Translations under genes and position numbers: made by a program
The notes under the pieces: generated by a model
Told to the model about the DNA's origin: nothing
The model's input: only the letters and a program-made list of their open reading frames with translations
Database searches by the model: none
Shown: in pieces, positions 55,485 to 64,000 of the stretch
How positions within the stretch are numbered: the first letter of the stretch is position 1
Layout: each line of letters starts with the position of its first letter
From: Oleispira sp963851095
Lineage (GTDB): Bacteria > Pseudomonadota > Gammaproteobacteria > Pseudomonadales > Oceanobacteraceae
Length of the DNA: 64,000 bases
Assembly (NCBI GenBank): GCA_963851095.1
Contig: CAWKOX010000012.1
Location: forward strand, 1-64,000
Reading direction: 5' to 3'

Positions 55485-56123
55485 TTATTTCTCCTCGCCT
55501 TTGTCTGAGATTTCTTGCGTTGCGTCTTCTGGCGTCATAAATCGGTACAAATAAAATGATTGGGCAATAATAAATAGAATTGTTAATCCTAATAAACCGA
55601 ATAATTTAAAGTTGACCCATACATCTTCCGAGAAATTATAAGCAACGTACAGATTAGCGGTACCACTAAAGGCAAAAAATGCGACCCAGGCATAATTTAA
55701 GTTGTTCCAAGCATTAGCCGGTAGCGTCAAATTTTGGCCCATCATGCGTTCTAATATGGTTTTATTGCCGATATAACGACTGCCAAAAAACGCGGCAGCA
55801 AACAACCAATTCACAACGGTCGGCTTCCATTGAATAAACGTCTTATCTTGTAATATCACCGTAGCCCCACCCATGATTACCACAAGTGCAAGGGTGACTA
55901 GGTGCATGGTTTCGACCTTGCCGGTCGACATCTTGGTATACAAAATTTGCAACATGGTTGCAGGAATGAGAACGGCGGTTGCTAAAACCATCGCAGGCAT
56001 ATCGCTGAGTTGTTGGATTTGATCGGCATTTAAGAATGGACTGATGGCTTCAATCGTCTCAGGCGCAAACTTATAAACGATGAAAAAGATAACAATGGGT
56101 AAAAAATCAAGAAGTAACTTCAT
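55485..56123 (-). CDS. yciB: Inner membrane septation protein A
   Basis: 212 residues with about five membrane helices. MKLLLDFLPIVIFFIVYK is the canonical start. GGATVILQDKTFIQWKPTVVNWLFAAAFFGS and NLNYAWVAFFAFSGTANLYVAYNFSEDVWVNFKLFG are family blocks. It affects cell division and envelope synthesis in known cases. It is divergent from the PHP-domain gene and leads the yciB-yciI transcript. Confidence 0.93.
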   Translation of the reverse strand: MKLLLDFLPIVIFFIVYKFAPETIEAISPFLNADQIQQLSDMPAMVLATAVLIPATMLQILYTKMSTGKVETMHLVTLALVVIMGGATVILQDKTFIQWKPTVVNWLFAAAFFGSRYIGNKTILERMMGQNLTLPANAWNNLNYAWVAFFAFSGTANLYVAYNFSEDVWVNFKLFGLLGLTILFIIAQSFYLYRFMTPEDATQEISDKGEEK

Positions 56124-56177
56124 TTGTGGATCAATATCCTAGGGCATACAATGGGAGGCTATTATTGAGGAATTTTT

Positions 56178-57021
56178 ATGGCTTCGCAAATAGACCTTCA
56201 TTGTCACACCACAGCATCCGATGGAGCCTTAGATCCTGAGGTGCTCATTGATCGTGCAATTGGTCGAAATATAGAAACATTAGCGATTACAGATCACGAT
56301 ACCATGGTGGGTTACCGTCAGGTAGCAGATTACGCTAAAGAGCGGGGTTTACGCTTAATTCCTGGAATTGAGTTGTCGTCACAATGGCGTGGGTATGGGA
56401 ATACATGTCGTGGGCTTAGGCATGGATCCAGCACACCCTGTCATGATTGAGGCCGAACGCTCACAAACAGAGGTTCGCCGTGCTCGTGCCATTACGATTG
56501 CAGAGCGCGTAGAAAAGAAAATACAAAAGAAGATAGATTTCGCCGCGGTAGAAGCCTTGGCCGGTGGTGAAGTTGGGCGCCCACACTTTGCACAATACCT
56601 AGTTGAGCAAGGCATGGTGCCCGATCGCCAAACGGCGTTTAAGAAATATCTAGGCGCAGGTAAGGTCGGTGACGTGAAATCAGGCTGGCCTAGCATGGAA
56701 ACTGTGGTTAAGTGGATCGTCGAAAGTGGCGGGCAAGCGGTATTAGCGCATCCTCACCATTACAAGTTAACGCGTACTAAGTTGTTAGATTGTATCGCTG
56801 CTTTTCAGCATGCTGGAGGGCAAGCGATGGAAATTTGCTGTGGCTTAATGGATAAAAACCAATCGGGTCAATTGAAAAAGATTGCTCAAGATGAAGGTTT
56901 GTTAGGTTCGTGCGGCAGTGATTTTCATGGACCGAATAAATTTGGTTTAGATTTAGGTGTGATGCCTACTTTCCCTTCGTCTGATGAGCTAGGGCATGTA
57001 TTGAGCGCTATTCCGGCATAA
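56178..57021 (+). pseudogene. rnm: PHP-domain phosphoesterase (YciV/RNase AM type), one frameshift
   Basis: The PHP-domain metal motifs are visible: DLHCHTTASDGAL, AITDHDTM and, after the break, VLAHPHHY and GSDFHGPN. The frame is lost after QWRG: reading CGTGGGTATGGGA instead of CGTGGGATGGGA. Deleting the T at 56394 gives PGIELSSQWRGMGIHVVGLGMDP and an intact 280-residue protein, the usual length. In E. coli the neighbour order is rnm (yciV/trpH) then yciO, and yciO follows here after sstT. The active enzyme removes 5' nucleotides or trims RNA 5' ends. A sequencing error is as likely as a real mutation. Confidence 0.85.
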
Positions 57022-57091
57022 AGATAGACATTTTTTGCGTATATTGTTAAAACCCATGCTTTTATCTTATTTTCCCCAAGGTGGATGAGTG

Positions 57092-58315
57092 ATGAGCCTG
57101 TTAAATAACCGTGTACTACTGAAATTAAGTTCAATAGGACTGGTCTCGCAAATTGTTGTTGGCATTATTACGGGTTGCCTATTAGCGGTTATTGCTCCTG
57201 ATTTTGCGCAGTCTTTATCCATTTTGGGCACCCTATTTGTTTCGGCATTAAAAGCCGTGGCGCCGATTTTGGTCTTTGTTTTAGTGGCATCTGCTATTGC
57301 CAATCAAAAGGTAAGTAGCGATGTCAGCTTAAAACCCATCGTTGGACTTTATTTTTTCGGAACCTTAATGGCGGCGTTTGTCGCGGTTGTATTGAGTTTT
57401 TTATTCCCAAGCATACTAACTTTAGATCTCGCGGGCGCGACCGCAAACCCACCACAAGGCTTGATGGAGGTATTAAATACTCTGTTATTTAAGATTGTCG
57501 TGAATCCTATTGATGCCATCGCACAAGGTAATTTTATTGGCATACTGGCGTGGGGCATCGGATTGGGGTTTGCGATGAAAAAAAGCAGTGAGAGCAGCAA
57601 GCTGTTTATGTTTGATATTTCACAGGCCATTTCAACCATCGTAAAATTAGTGATACGACTCGCGCCTATAGGTATTTTAGGGCTGGTGGCTAATACCGTT
57701 GCGACAACAGGCTTTACCACAATGGGTGAATACGGTCACTTAGTGGCGGTTTTATTATCTGCCATGCTGGTGATTGCGCTTGTGATTAATCCCATCATTG
57801 TTTTTGCACTTACCCGTAAAAACCCTTACCCGCTGGTCTTTATCTGTTTGCGTGAGTCTGGCATTACGGCCTTTTTTACCCGCAGTTCGGCTGCGAATAT
57901 TCCCGTCAATATGGCATTGTGTGAAAAGCTAGGGCTGGATAAAGATGTGTATTCCATCTCCATTCCATTAGGGGCAACGGTGAATATGGCAGGGGCAGCG
58001 ATTACCATTACGGTCTTAACGCTGGCCGCAGCGCATACTTTAGGTATGCAAATTGACTTCGGTACCGCTATTCTGTTAAGTGTGGTCGCGTCTATTTCTG
58101 CATGCGGAGCGTCTGGTGTAGCGGGTGGGTCATTGCTATTAATCCCACTAGCGTGCGGCTTGTTTGGCATCAGTGATGATATTGCTATGCAGGTTGTTGC
58201 GATTGGCTTTGTCATAGGCGTTATTCAAGACTCCGCTGAAACGGCGTTAAACAGTTCGACTGATGTTGTGTTTTCTGCAGCTGCATCGCAATATGTGGCT
58301 AATAAAGCGGCTTAA
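57092..58315 (+). CDS. sstT: Serine/threonine:sodium symporter
   Basis: About 407 residues from the ATG at 57092, with AAGGTGG 7 bases upstream (a GTG at 57089 directly precedes it). A DAACS-family fold with eight membrane helices and two hairpins. LGTLFVSALKAVAPILVFVLVASAIAN, LRESGITAFFTRSSAANIPVNM and SIPLGATVNMAGAAITITVLTLAAAHTLG, with ASGVAGGSLLLIPLAC, match SstT block by block. It imports L-serine and L-threonine with Na+. Confidence 0.93.
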   Translation: MSLLNNRVLLKLSSIGLVSQIVVGIITGCLLAVIAPDFAQSLSILGTLFVSALKAVAPILVFVLVASAIANQKVSSDVSLKPIVGLYFFGTLMAAFVAVVLSFLFPSILTLDLAGATANPPQGLMEVLNTLLFKIVVNPIDAIAQGNFIGILAWGIGLGFAMKKSSESSKLFMFDISQAISTIVKLVIRLAPIGILGLVANTVATTGFTTMGEYGHLVAVLLSAMLVIALVINPIIVFALTRKNPYPLVFICLRESGITAFFTRSSAANIPVNMALCEKLGLDKDVYSISIPLGATVNMAGAAITITVLTLAAAHTLGMQIDFGTAILLSVVASISACGASGVAGGSLLLIPLACGLFGISDDIAMQVVAIGFVIGVIQDSAETALNSSTDVVFSAAASQYVANKAA

Positions 58316-58365
58316 GTAAAAGCGGCTAAACAGTGAATTTTGATAATTAAGATAAAGGATCAATC

Positions 58366-58989
58366 GTGAGTCAATTCTTCCAGATACACCCAGAAAACCC
58401 GCAAGCACGTTTGGTTAAACAGGCGGCTGAAATTATTCAAAAGGGCGGATTAGCGGTATTACCAACAGACTGTGCGTATGTATTGGTCTGTCCGATTGGT
58501 GATAAATCTGCCATGGAACGTATGCGCGCCTTGCGCCAGTTAGATGATAAACATAACTACACGCTCTTGTGTCGTGACCTTTCAGAATTGTCTAACTATG
58601 CCAAAGTCGATAACGCAACGTACCGTCAGTTAAAACAACATACCCCAGGTGCATTCACCTTTATTTTGAATGCGACTAAAGAAGTACCTAGGCGCTTAAT
58701 TCAGCCGAAAAAGAAAACCATTGGTATGCGCGTTCCCGATAATGCGATTATCTTGGCCATTTTAGAAGAAGTGAATGAACCTTTGATGTCGACGTCTTTG
58801 ATCATGCCGGGCGACGAACTGCCTCTGTCTGATCCTTATGACATTCGTCAAACACTCGAGCACAGTTTAGACCTAGTGATTGATGGTGGTTATTGTGGAC
58901 TAGAAGCGACGACGGTACTCGATTTAACGGACGAAGAAGTCGTATTACTACGCCAAGGTGTGGGCGATGCCTCGGCTTTTTTAGACTAA
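58366..58989 (+). CDS. yciO: YciO, Sua5/YrdC-domain protein
   Basis: 207 residues, GTG start with AAGGA. GGLAVLPTDCAYVLVCPIGDKSAMERMRALRQLDDKHNYTLLCRDLSELSNYAKVDN and PGAFTFILNATKEVPRRL are typical of YciO, the non-essential relative of threonylcarbamoyl-AMP synthase. It lacks the C-terminal extension of Sua5. It is not expected to replace TsaC. Its place downstream of a PHP gene agrees with the E. coli order, except that sstT is inserted between them. Confidence 0.93.
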   Translation: MSQFFQIHPENPQARLVKQAAEIIQKGGLAVLPTDCAYVLVCPIGDKSAMERMRALRQLDDKHNYTLLCRDLSELSNYAKVDNATYRQLKQHTPGAFTFILNATKEVPRRLIQPKKKTIGMRVPDNAIILAILEEVNEPLMSTSLIMPGDELPLSDPYDIRQTLEHSLDLVIDGGYCGLEATTVLDLTDEEVVLLRQGVGDASAFLD

Positions 58990-59243
58990 ATACAAGCTAG
59001 ATCGTTGGTAGCATTTTGTCTGTAAAGTGCTTACTGCAATTTAGATCGTAATTGTGCATTTGAAAATGCTCACTGCATCACTGACCGTACGAATTTAACG
59101 CTTAATTTAAACGCGTAATTTAGGTATGATGGCGGGTTTTAGTATAGCCACTTTTAGCTCCACTTAAGTTAGAGTTAAAAAGTTAGAGTCAAAACTTAGA
59201 TTCTAACAGGGCGTATCAGTATCCATGTATAAGTGAGCATTTG

Positions 59244-60263
59244 ATGAGCAATCAACGCGTTTTAACCGGAATTACCACCACGGGTACTCCGCATCTTGGT
59301 AACTATGTTGGCGCCATTCGTCCCGCGATTGAAGCGAGTCAGAATAGCGACATCGATTCTTTCTTTTTCTTGGCTGATTACCATGCTTTGATCAAGTGCC
59401 AAGACCCTAAACTTGTTCACCAATCGACGACGGAAATTGCCGCGACTTGGTTAGCTCTCGGTTTAGATACTGATAATACGATGTTTTATCGTCAATCTGA
59501 TATTCGTGAAATTCCAGAGCTTACTTGGATGCTAACCTGTGTATGCAGTAAAGGCTTGATGAATCGTGCGCATGCCTACAAAGGCGCGGTTGATGTGAAT
59601 CTTGAAAATGGTGAAGACGCAGATAAAGCAATCACCATGGGGTTGTTCAATTACCCAGTATTGATGGCCGCTGATATTCTTATGTTTGGTGCTAATAAAG
59701 TACCCGTTGGCAAAGATCAGATTCAACACATTGAAATGGCCCGTGATATCGCTCAGCGCTTTAATCATATTTATGCCAGCAAAAAACAGCCTATCTTCAC
59801 TTTACCTGAATACGAAGTTAGTGATGATGTTGCTATTTTACAAGGCTTAGACGGTCGTAAAATGAGTAAGAGTTATGGCAATACCATTCCATTATTCTTA
59901 ACTGAAAAACAGCTGCAAAAGCACATTAATAAGATCCAAACCAACCTATTAGAGCCGGGTGAAGCAAAAGATCCTGATGATTCAACGGTTTTCCAAATTT
60001 GGAATGCGTTTGCTAATGAAGAACAAACGGCAGAGATGCGTCAGGCATTTGCTGATGGAATCGGTTGGGGTGATGCGAAAAAACGCTTATTTACTCTAAT
60101 CAATGAAGAAATCGGCGATGCACGTGAGCGTTACAATGACTTGTTAACGCGTCCACAAGATATTGAAGAAGAATTGCAAAAAGGTGCAGTTAAAGCACGC
60201 GTACAAAGCCAACAGATGATCGAGAGAGTGCGCCAGGCCGTCGGCATCTTTGGGATTAAATAA
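59244..60263 (+). CDS. trpS: Tryptophanyl-tRNA synthetase
   Basis: 339 residues from the ATG at 59244 (a TTG at 59241 is just before). Class I synthetase: the HIGH-type motif TGTPHLGNYVGA is near the N-terminus and GRKMSKSYGN is the KMSKS loop. The length matches E. coli TrpRS (334). A 250-bp gap precedes it. A 9-bp imperfect inverted repeat (GTTAGAGTC with GATTCTAAC, 59176-59202) lies in the leader without a T run. Its stop is 6 bp before scpA. Confidence 0.95.
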   Translation: MSNQRVLTGITTTGTPHLGNYVGAIRPAIEASQNSDIDSFFFLADYHALIKCQDPKLVHQSTTEIAATWLALGLDTDNTMFYRQSDIREIPELTWMLTCVCSKGLMNRAHAYKGAVDVNLENGEDADKAITMGLFNYPVLMAADILMFGANKVPVGKDQIQHIEMARDIAQRFNHIYASKKQPIFTLPEYEVSDDVAILQGLDGRKMSKSYGNTIPLFLTEKQLQKHINKIQTNLLEPGEAKDPDDSTVFQIWNAFANEEQTAEMRQAFADGIGWGDAKKRLFTLINEEIGDARERYNDLLTRPQDIEEELQKGAVKARVQSQQMIERVRQAVGIFGIK

Positions 60264-60269
60264 AATAGT

Positions 60270-61283
60270 ATGACGAGCGAAGCAGATTCTTTACCATCAA
60301 ACGTGACGATAGGTGCTGAGAATACACAGCTAGAAGTCGCGCTGCCTGTGGATAAAGACTCTGTTAGTTCTAAGCCAGTCATAAAAGGCCCATTGAAAAA
60401 AATACCGGCTGCGCGCCAACATGAAATGCCATTCGCTTTAATTCAAGGGCAGCCGATGACTCAGCTGCCGATGGATTTATACATACCGCCCGATGCATTA
60501 GAAATTATCTTAGAGCAGTTCGAAGGCCCACTCGATTTATTGCTGTATTTAATTCGCAAGCAAAACCTCGACATTCTTGAAGTGAATGTGGCTGAAATTA
60601 CCACCCAGTATATGGGCTATATCGACATCATGCAGACCATGCAATTAGAGATGGTCGGTGAATACTTGGTGATGGCCGCCATGCTCGCGGAAATTAAGAG
60701 TCGAATGCTGTTACCGCGTAGTAAAGAAGGCGAAGAAGAGGAAGAAGGTGATCCTCGCGCAGAGTTAATACGACGCTTGCAAGAATACGAACGCTTTAAA
60801 AAAGCGGCCGAAGATATGGAAGAGCTACCTCGCATGGGGCGAGACAACTTTATAGCCCAAGTGGATGCCCCTGAAAAAATTCAACAACGTGCTCATCCTG
60901 ATGTTGATATGAAGGAACTGATGCTGGCGATGGGCGCTATTATGCGTCGTGCGCAAATGTTCGAAAAGCACGAAGTAGCCAAAGAAGTGCTTTCAACCCG
61001 TGAGCGGATGTCGAATATTTTGGCCACCTTAAAAGGCGGACATTTCGTGAATTTTAGTGATTTATTCACGCCAGAAGAAGGTCGTCTTGGGGTTGTTGTT
61101 ACGTTTCTTGCCATGCTCGAACTGATTAAAGAATCGCTATTAGACATAGTGCAGCATGACGTGTTGGGGCCTATTCATGTCAAAGCGCGCGTTGATGGGC
61201 CAGGGCATATTGAATCGAGCTTACTGAGCGACGATTATAAATCGGATTTTGACTCTGACGAAATTGATAGGGTTACGCAATAA
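60270..61283 (+). CDS. scpA: Segregation and condensation protein A
   Basis: 337 residues; the conserved core begins around residue 75. FEGPLDLLLYLIRKQNLDILEVNVAEITTQYMGYI is the kleisin N-terminal block, and the C-terminal winged helix follows (FSDLFTPEEGRLGVVVTFLAMLELIKESLLDIVQ). The ~75-residue N-terminal extension (P- and T-rich, acidic) is not in standard ScpA. The kleisin joins ScpB and SMC in chromosome condensation. It lies 6 bp after trpS and 2 bp before scpB. Confidence 0.93.
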   Translation: MTSEADSLPSNVTIGAENTQLEVALPVDKDSVSSKPVIKGPLKKIPAARQHEMPFALIQGQPMTQLPMDLYIPPDALEIILEQFEGPLDLLLYLIRKQNLDILEVNVAEITTQYMGYIDIMQTMQLEMVGEYLVMAAMLAEIKSRMLLPRSKEGEEEEEGDPRAELIRRLQEYERFKKAAEDMEELPRMGRDNFIAQVDAPEKIQQRAHPDVDMKELMLAMGAIMRRAQMFEKHEVAKEVLSTRERMSNILATLKGGHFVNFSDLFTPEEGRLGVVVTFLAMLELIKESLLDIVQHDVLGPIHVKARVDGPGHIESSLLSDDYKSDFDSDEIDRVTQ

Positions 61284-61285
61284 AT

Positions 61286-62749
61286 ATGGAAATGACCAAG
61301 CTAAAACAGATTCTTGAGGCTGCCTTAATGGCCAGTGGCGAAGTGCTCTCGATAGAACGCTTGCAGTTATTGTTTGACGAATTTGATAAACCTAAAAGCC
61401 CAGCGATTAAAAAGGCATTAGATAGCTTAATAGAAGACTTTTCAGAGCGCGGTATTGAGCTAGTCGAAGTGGCTTCCGGTTATCGTTTTCAGGTGCGTAA
61501 AGACGTCGCGCCTTGGGTAACTCGTTTGTGGGATGAAAAACCGCAACGGTACTCACGAGCGTTATTAGAAACCATGTCATTGATTGCGTACCGCCAGCCG
61601 ATTACCCGTGGTGATATTGAAGATGTGCGAGGGGTTGCCGTAAGTAGCCAGATTATTCGCACCTTGCTTGATCGAGAGTGGGTTCGAGTCGTTGGCCATC
61701 GCGATGTGCCTGGTCGACCCGCAATGTACGCGACAACCAAAGAATTTTTAGATTATTTTAGCCTTAAAAGCCTGGATGAATTACCGAGTCTCGATGAGAT
61801 ACGCGAAATCGATGACGCCAATCAAAATCTTGATCTTATCAATGCCGAGAAGAAAGCATCAGTGACTCGGGAATATGATTTTGAGAACGAAGGCGACGTT
61901 GAAATACGCGGCGAAGAAGTGCTCGCGGAAACCGAATTAGAGCTAGAAGAGGCGCAGCGTCTGGTTCAGCAGGTTGAAGATAATGTCTTCAATAAGCCAA
62001 GCGAAGAAGAACTGGCAGCCGAGCGTGAGGCAGAACGAGAAGCTAAAGCGGCCGAAGAACGTTTAGCGGAAGAAGCCGCAACAGAGAGAAAGTTAGCGGA
62101 TAAATACGCCCAATCTTCAGTACCGGTAGCAGGTTCATCGCCACAGCCGTCCTTTGCTGAGATGGCCAATAAAGCCCAGCAGCGTTTGTCATCCGAAACG
62201 GAAAATGGGCTGTCGGTGGCTGACCTAGCGGATAAAATTGCCGATCACCAAGCACGTTTGGCGGGCACGTCTAACGTTGAAGAGACGCCAGAGGTTGATC
62301 ATGCCGCTGAAGCCCCATCTTCTGAAGCACCAACTGAAGAAGACGAGTCTTCAGAAAGCCTAACCTTGATTCAACAGCAAGAACGCTTAATGCAGCAACT
62401 GATGCAAGAAGAAGCTGAGCGACAAGCGCGAGAAAATGGGGCAGCAGAGACTGAGACAATCACGGTCGAGCCGTCTGTGTCTGATAAAACTGCTGATAGC
62501 TGGTCGTCTGCTAGTGACAATGATTCAGAGTCAGAGTCAGAGTCTTATGAAGATGAAGCATTGCTGGCAGAAGCCCAAGCAGAAAAAGAATTATTAGAAC
62601 AAGAACGGCTTGAAAAAGAGCTACTGGAAAAAGAGCGCCTTGCAGAAGAAGCGCTAGAAAACGAACTAAGCTTAGAAGATAACACTTCATCAAGCCGTTC
62701 AACCGTGGCTGATATCAGCACAAAGAAAAATTCCTTGTTTGACGACTGA
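61286..62749 (+). CDS. scpB: Segregation and condensation protein B with long acidic tail
   Basis: 487 residues; ScpB is normally about 180-250. Residues 1-170 hold the two winged helices (LKQILEAALMASGEVLSIERLQLLFDE; RYSRALLETMSLIAYRQPITRGDIEDVRGVAVSSQIIRTLLDREWVRVVGH). The rest is E/A/Q/S-rich, predicted disordered or coiled, with many EAE and EEA runs and a DNDSESESESYEDE stretch. Such tails occur in some marine gammaproteobacteria; this one is long. It partners ScpA and SMC. Its start is 2 bp after scpA. Confidence 0.93.
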   Translation: MEMTKLKQILEAALMASGEVLSIERLQLLFDEFDKPKSPAIKKALDSLIEDFSERGIELVEVASGYRFQVRKDVAPWVTRLWDEKPQRYSRALLETMSLIAYRQPITRGDIEDVRGVAVSSQIIRTLLDREWVRVVGHRDVPGRPAMYATTKEFLDYFSLKSLDELPSLDEIREIDDANQNLDLINAEKKASVTREYDFENEGDVEIRGEEVLAETELELEEAQRLVQQVEDNVFNKPSEEELAAEREAEREAKAAEERLAEEAATERKLADKYAQSSVPVAGSSPQPSFAEMANKAQQRLSSETENGLSVADLADKIADHQARLAGTSNVEETPEVDHAAEAPSSEAPTEEDESSESLTLIQQQERLMQQLMQEEAERQARENGAAETETITVEPSVSDKTADSWSSASDNDSESESESYEDEALLAEAQAEKELLEQERLEKELLEKERLAEEALENELSLEDNTSSSRSTVADISTKKNSLFDD

Positions 62750-62802
62750 TGGTAATTATTCGTCAAATATAACTGTACAAAGAGAAAGGTTACATAAGCA
62801 CT

Positions 62803-63645
62803 ATGAATGAGAATGAGCGCTTACAAAAATTATTGGCGGTTGCAGGTCTAGGTTCACGTCGTGAAATTGAACGCTGGATTGCAGACGGTCGCATTAAAGT
62901 GAATGGCGAGATTGCTGAGTTAGGTCAACGTGCCAGTCATCTTGATAAAATTCATGTTGATGGCAAAGAAGTCAAGCTAGAAGGGACAGGTAAAACCCGT
63001 CGAATTCTTGCGTACAATAAGCCAGAGGGCGAAGTATGTACTCAGCACGACCCAGAAGGTCGTCCAACGGTATTTGATAAGCTGCCAAAACTAAAAGGCG
63101 AGCGTTGGGTAAACGTTGGTCGTTTGGATATCAATACCAGTGGTTTGTTATTGTTCACAACCGATGGCGAATTGGCGAACAAATTAATGCATCCTTCTTC
63201 TGGAATCGATCGTGAATACGCTGTGCGTGTTCGTGGCGAAGTTACCGAAGAAATGATCAAAAACCTAAAGACCGGCGTAATGTTAGAAGACGGCATGGCC
63301 AAGTTTACCGATGTTCAATACTTTGATGGTGATGGTTCAAACCAGTGGTATCACGTAGTATTAATGGAAGGTAAAAAACGCGAAGTGCGCCGTCTATGGG
63401 ACTCTCAAGGTGTAACGGTAAGTCGCCTTAAGCGCGTACGTTATGGCTGCATTTTTATGCCAAAACAAGTACCTGTTGGCACTTGGATTGAATTGAAGCA
63501 AAAAGAAGCGGATGATTTATCAACGCTTGCAGGTGTAGAAACTAAGCCTGTGAAGCACCTGGATGGCCAAGAAAAAGAGAAGTATGAACGCCAGGCACGT
63601 AAGCAAAAAGTACGTCAAAAAACGACTTTTACAAAACGCCGCTAA
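62803..63645 (+). CDS. rluB: 23S rRNA pseudouridine(2605) synthase B
   Basis: 280 residues. An N-terminal S4 domain (RLQKLLAVAGLGSRREIERWIADGRIKVNG) is followed by the RsuA/RluB catalytic block GRLDINTSGLLLFTTDGELANKLMHPS with its aspartate, and KKREVRRLWDSQGVTVSRLKRVRYG. A short K/R-rich C-terminal tail follows. It isomerises a uridine in the peptidyl-transferase region. Placement after scpAB is a conserved synteny. A terminator ends the operon. Confidence 0.93.
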   Translation: MNENERLQKLLAVAGLGSRREIERWIADGRIKVNGEIAELGQRASHLDKIHVDGKEVKLEGTGKTRRILAYNKPEGEVCTQHDPEGRPTVFDKLPKLKGERWVNVGRLDINTSGLLLFTTDGELANKLMHPSSGIDREYAVRVRGEVTEEMIKNLKTGVMLEDGMAKFTDVQYFDGDGSNQWYHVVLMEGKKREVRRLWDSQGVTVSRLKRVRYGCIFMPKQVPVGTWIELKQKEADDLSTLAGVETKPVKHLDGQEKEKYERQARKQKVRQKTTFTKRR

Positions 63646-63670
63646 GTTTTTAGTTAGGCTGTTTTAAATA

Positions 63671-63708
63671 AAACCTGATTTTAGCCCAGTGCTAATGTCA
63701 GGTTTTTT
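63671..63708 (+). terminator. Rho-independent terminator after rluB
   Basis: AAACCTGA (63671-63678) pairs with TCAGGTTT (63698-63705), with an inner TTAGC/GCTAA pair, then a run of T. Confidence 0.85.
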
Positions 63709-63756
63709 TGTTTTAAAAATGAATATGAAATAAGAAAAGCGTAAAAGGTAAATCGC

Positions 63757-64000
63757 ATGTCTAAAAGTTTTGAAGTTCAGGGAATCATTCACTCAATTGG
63801 AGAAACCCAGTCGTTTGGCCAGAATGGTTTTACTAAACGTGAGTTTGTTATCAAGCTCAGTGGCGAAGGTGAAAACCCTTCGTACCCTAGTTATGTTGCG
63901 CTAGAACTATTAAAAGATAAGTGTTCTTTGATGGATCAGTATCAGCTAGGACAAGAAATTATTGCGCATTTTAACTTGTCTGGTCGTCTCTGGGCCGCTC
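63757..64000 (+). CDS. DUF3127-domain protein, 5' part (runs off the window)
   Basis: The first 81 codons are present. The product starts MSKSFEVQGIIHSIGETQS, then FGQNGFTKREFVIKL and KDKCSLMDQYQLGQEIIAHFNLSGRLW, which match DUF3127 in pattern (an OB-fold-like small protein family, possibly nucleic-acid binding). AAAAGG lies about 8 bases before the ATG. The C-terminus is outside the window. Confidence 0.75.
   Translation, partial: MSKSFEVQGIIHSIGETQSFGQNGFTKREFVIKLSGEGENPSYPSYVALELLKDKCSLMDQYQLGQEIIAHFNLSGRLWAA

Noticed and set aside
59142..59243. T-box or attenuator before trpS
   Set aside because: No T-box consensus and no T run after the 9-bp inverted repeat; T-boxes are also rare in this group.

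Overview
This 64 kb window looks like an ordinary chromosomal segment of a free-living marine gammaproteobacterium with moderate-to-low GC, most like the Oceanospirillales (Oleispira / Thalassolituus / Bermanella type). That placement is inference. It rests on the long Pseudomonas-type isocitrate lyase, the bioFHCD + bioA arrangement, the yciB/yciI/rnm/yciO/trpS/scpAB/rluB neighbourhood and the presence of DUF6160 (Fil-like) secreted proteins. No prophage, CRISPR array, transposase or tRNA gene was seen.

Layout. 1-2.4 kb: 3' part of a 23S rRNA gene, 5S rRNA, its terminator, then a scrambled inverted/direct remnant of the 5S tail. 2.9-9.2 kb: four tandem secreted DUF6160-like proteins with a shared leader-like motif, followed by a putative periplasmic solute-binding protein. 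9.4-14.5 kb: isocitrate lyase, TonB-family protein, 2-Cys peroxiredoxin, bacteriohemerythrin and a double cNMP-binding/rhodanese protein. 14.7-19.9 kb: biotin synthesis, bioF-bioH-bioC-bioD on the minus strand diverging from bioA, with a candidate BirA operator between them; bioB is absent. 20-28.6 kb: mixed accessory genes (spermidine-synthase-like enzyme, norE/norF-like pair, MATE pump, methyltransferase, sulfotransferase, 7TMR-DISM histidine kinase). 28.9-35 kb: a complete MksF-MksE-MksB (JetA-JetB-JetC) SMC operon without an adjacent JetD/MksG nuclease. 35-47 kb: DUF3422 protein, two unknown envelope-type genes, RNase II, DUF885 lipoprotein peptidase, TapT, DUF4892 protein, RssA-like patatin and PrmB. 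47.3-57 kb: a small inverted-repeat element, then aroC, an MFS transporter, mnmC, a cyclophilin, an SH3 protein, yciI, yciB and a PHP-domain phosphoesterase. 57-64 kb: sstT, yciO, trpS-scpA-scpB-rluB and the start of a DUF3127 gene.

Most notable points. (1) Three conserved genes (aroC, mnmC, PHP/rnm) carry four frameshifts within 8.4 kb, and each is exactly repaired by removing one T from the coding strand. (2) The MksFEB/JetABC operon has no nuclease partner, in a genome that also has ScpAB. (3) The cyclophilin mRNA leader can pair perfectly over 11 bp with its own ribosome-binding site. (4) The Fil-like cluster has a repeated post-signal-peptide motif. (5) There is a 179-bp inverted-repeat element with CATCCATG-loop hairpins, and a related hairpin lies beside the rRNA operon.
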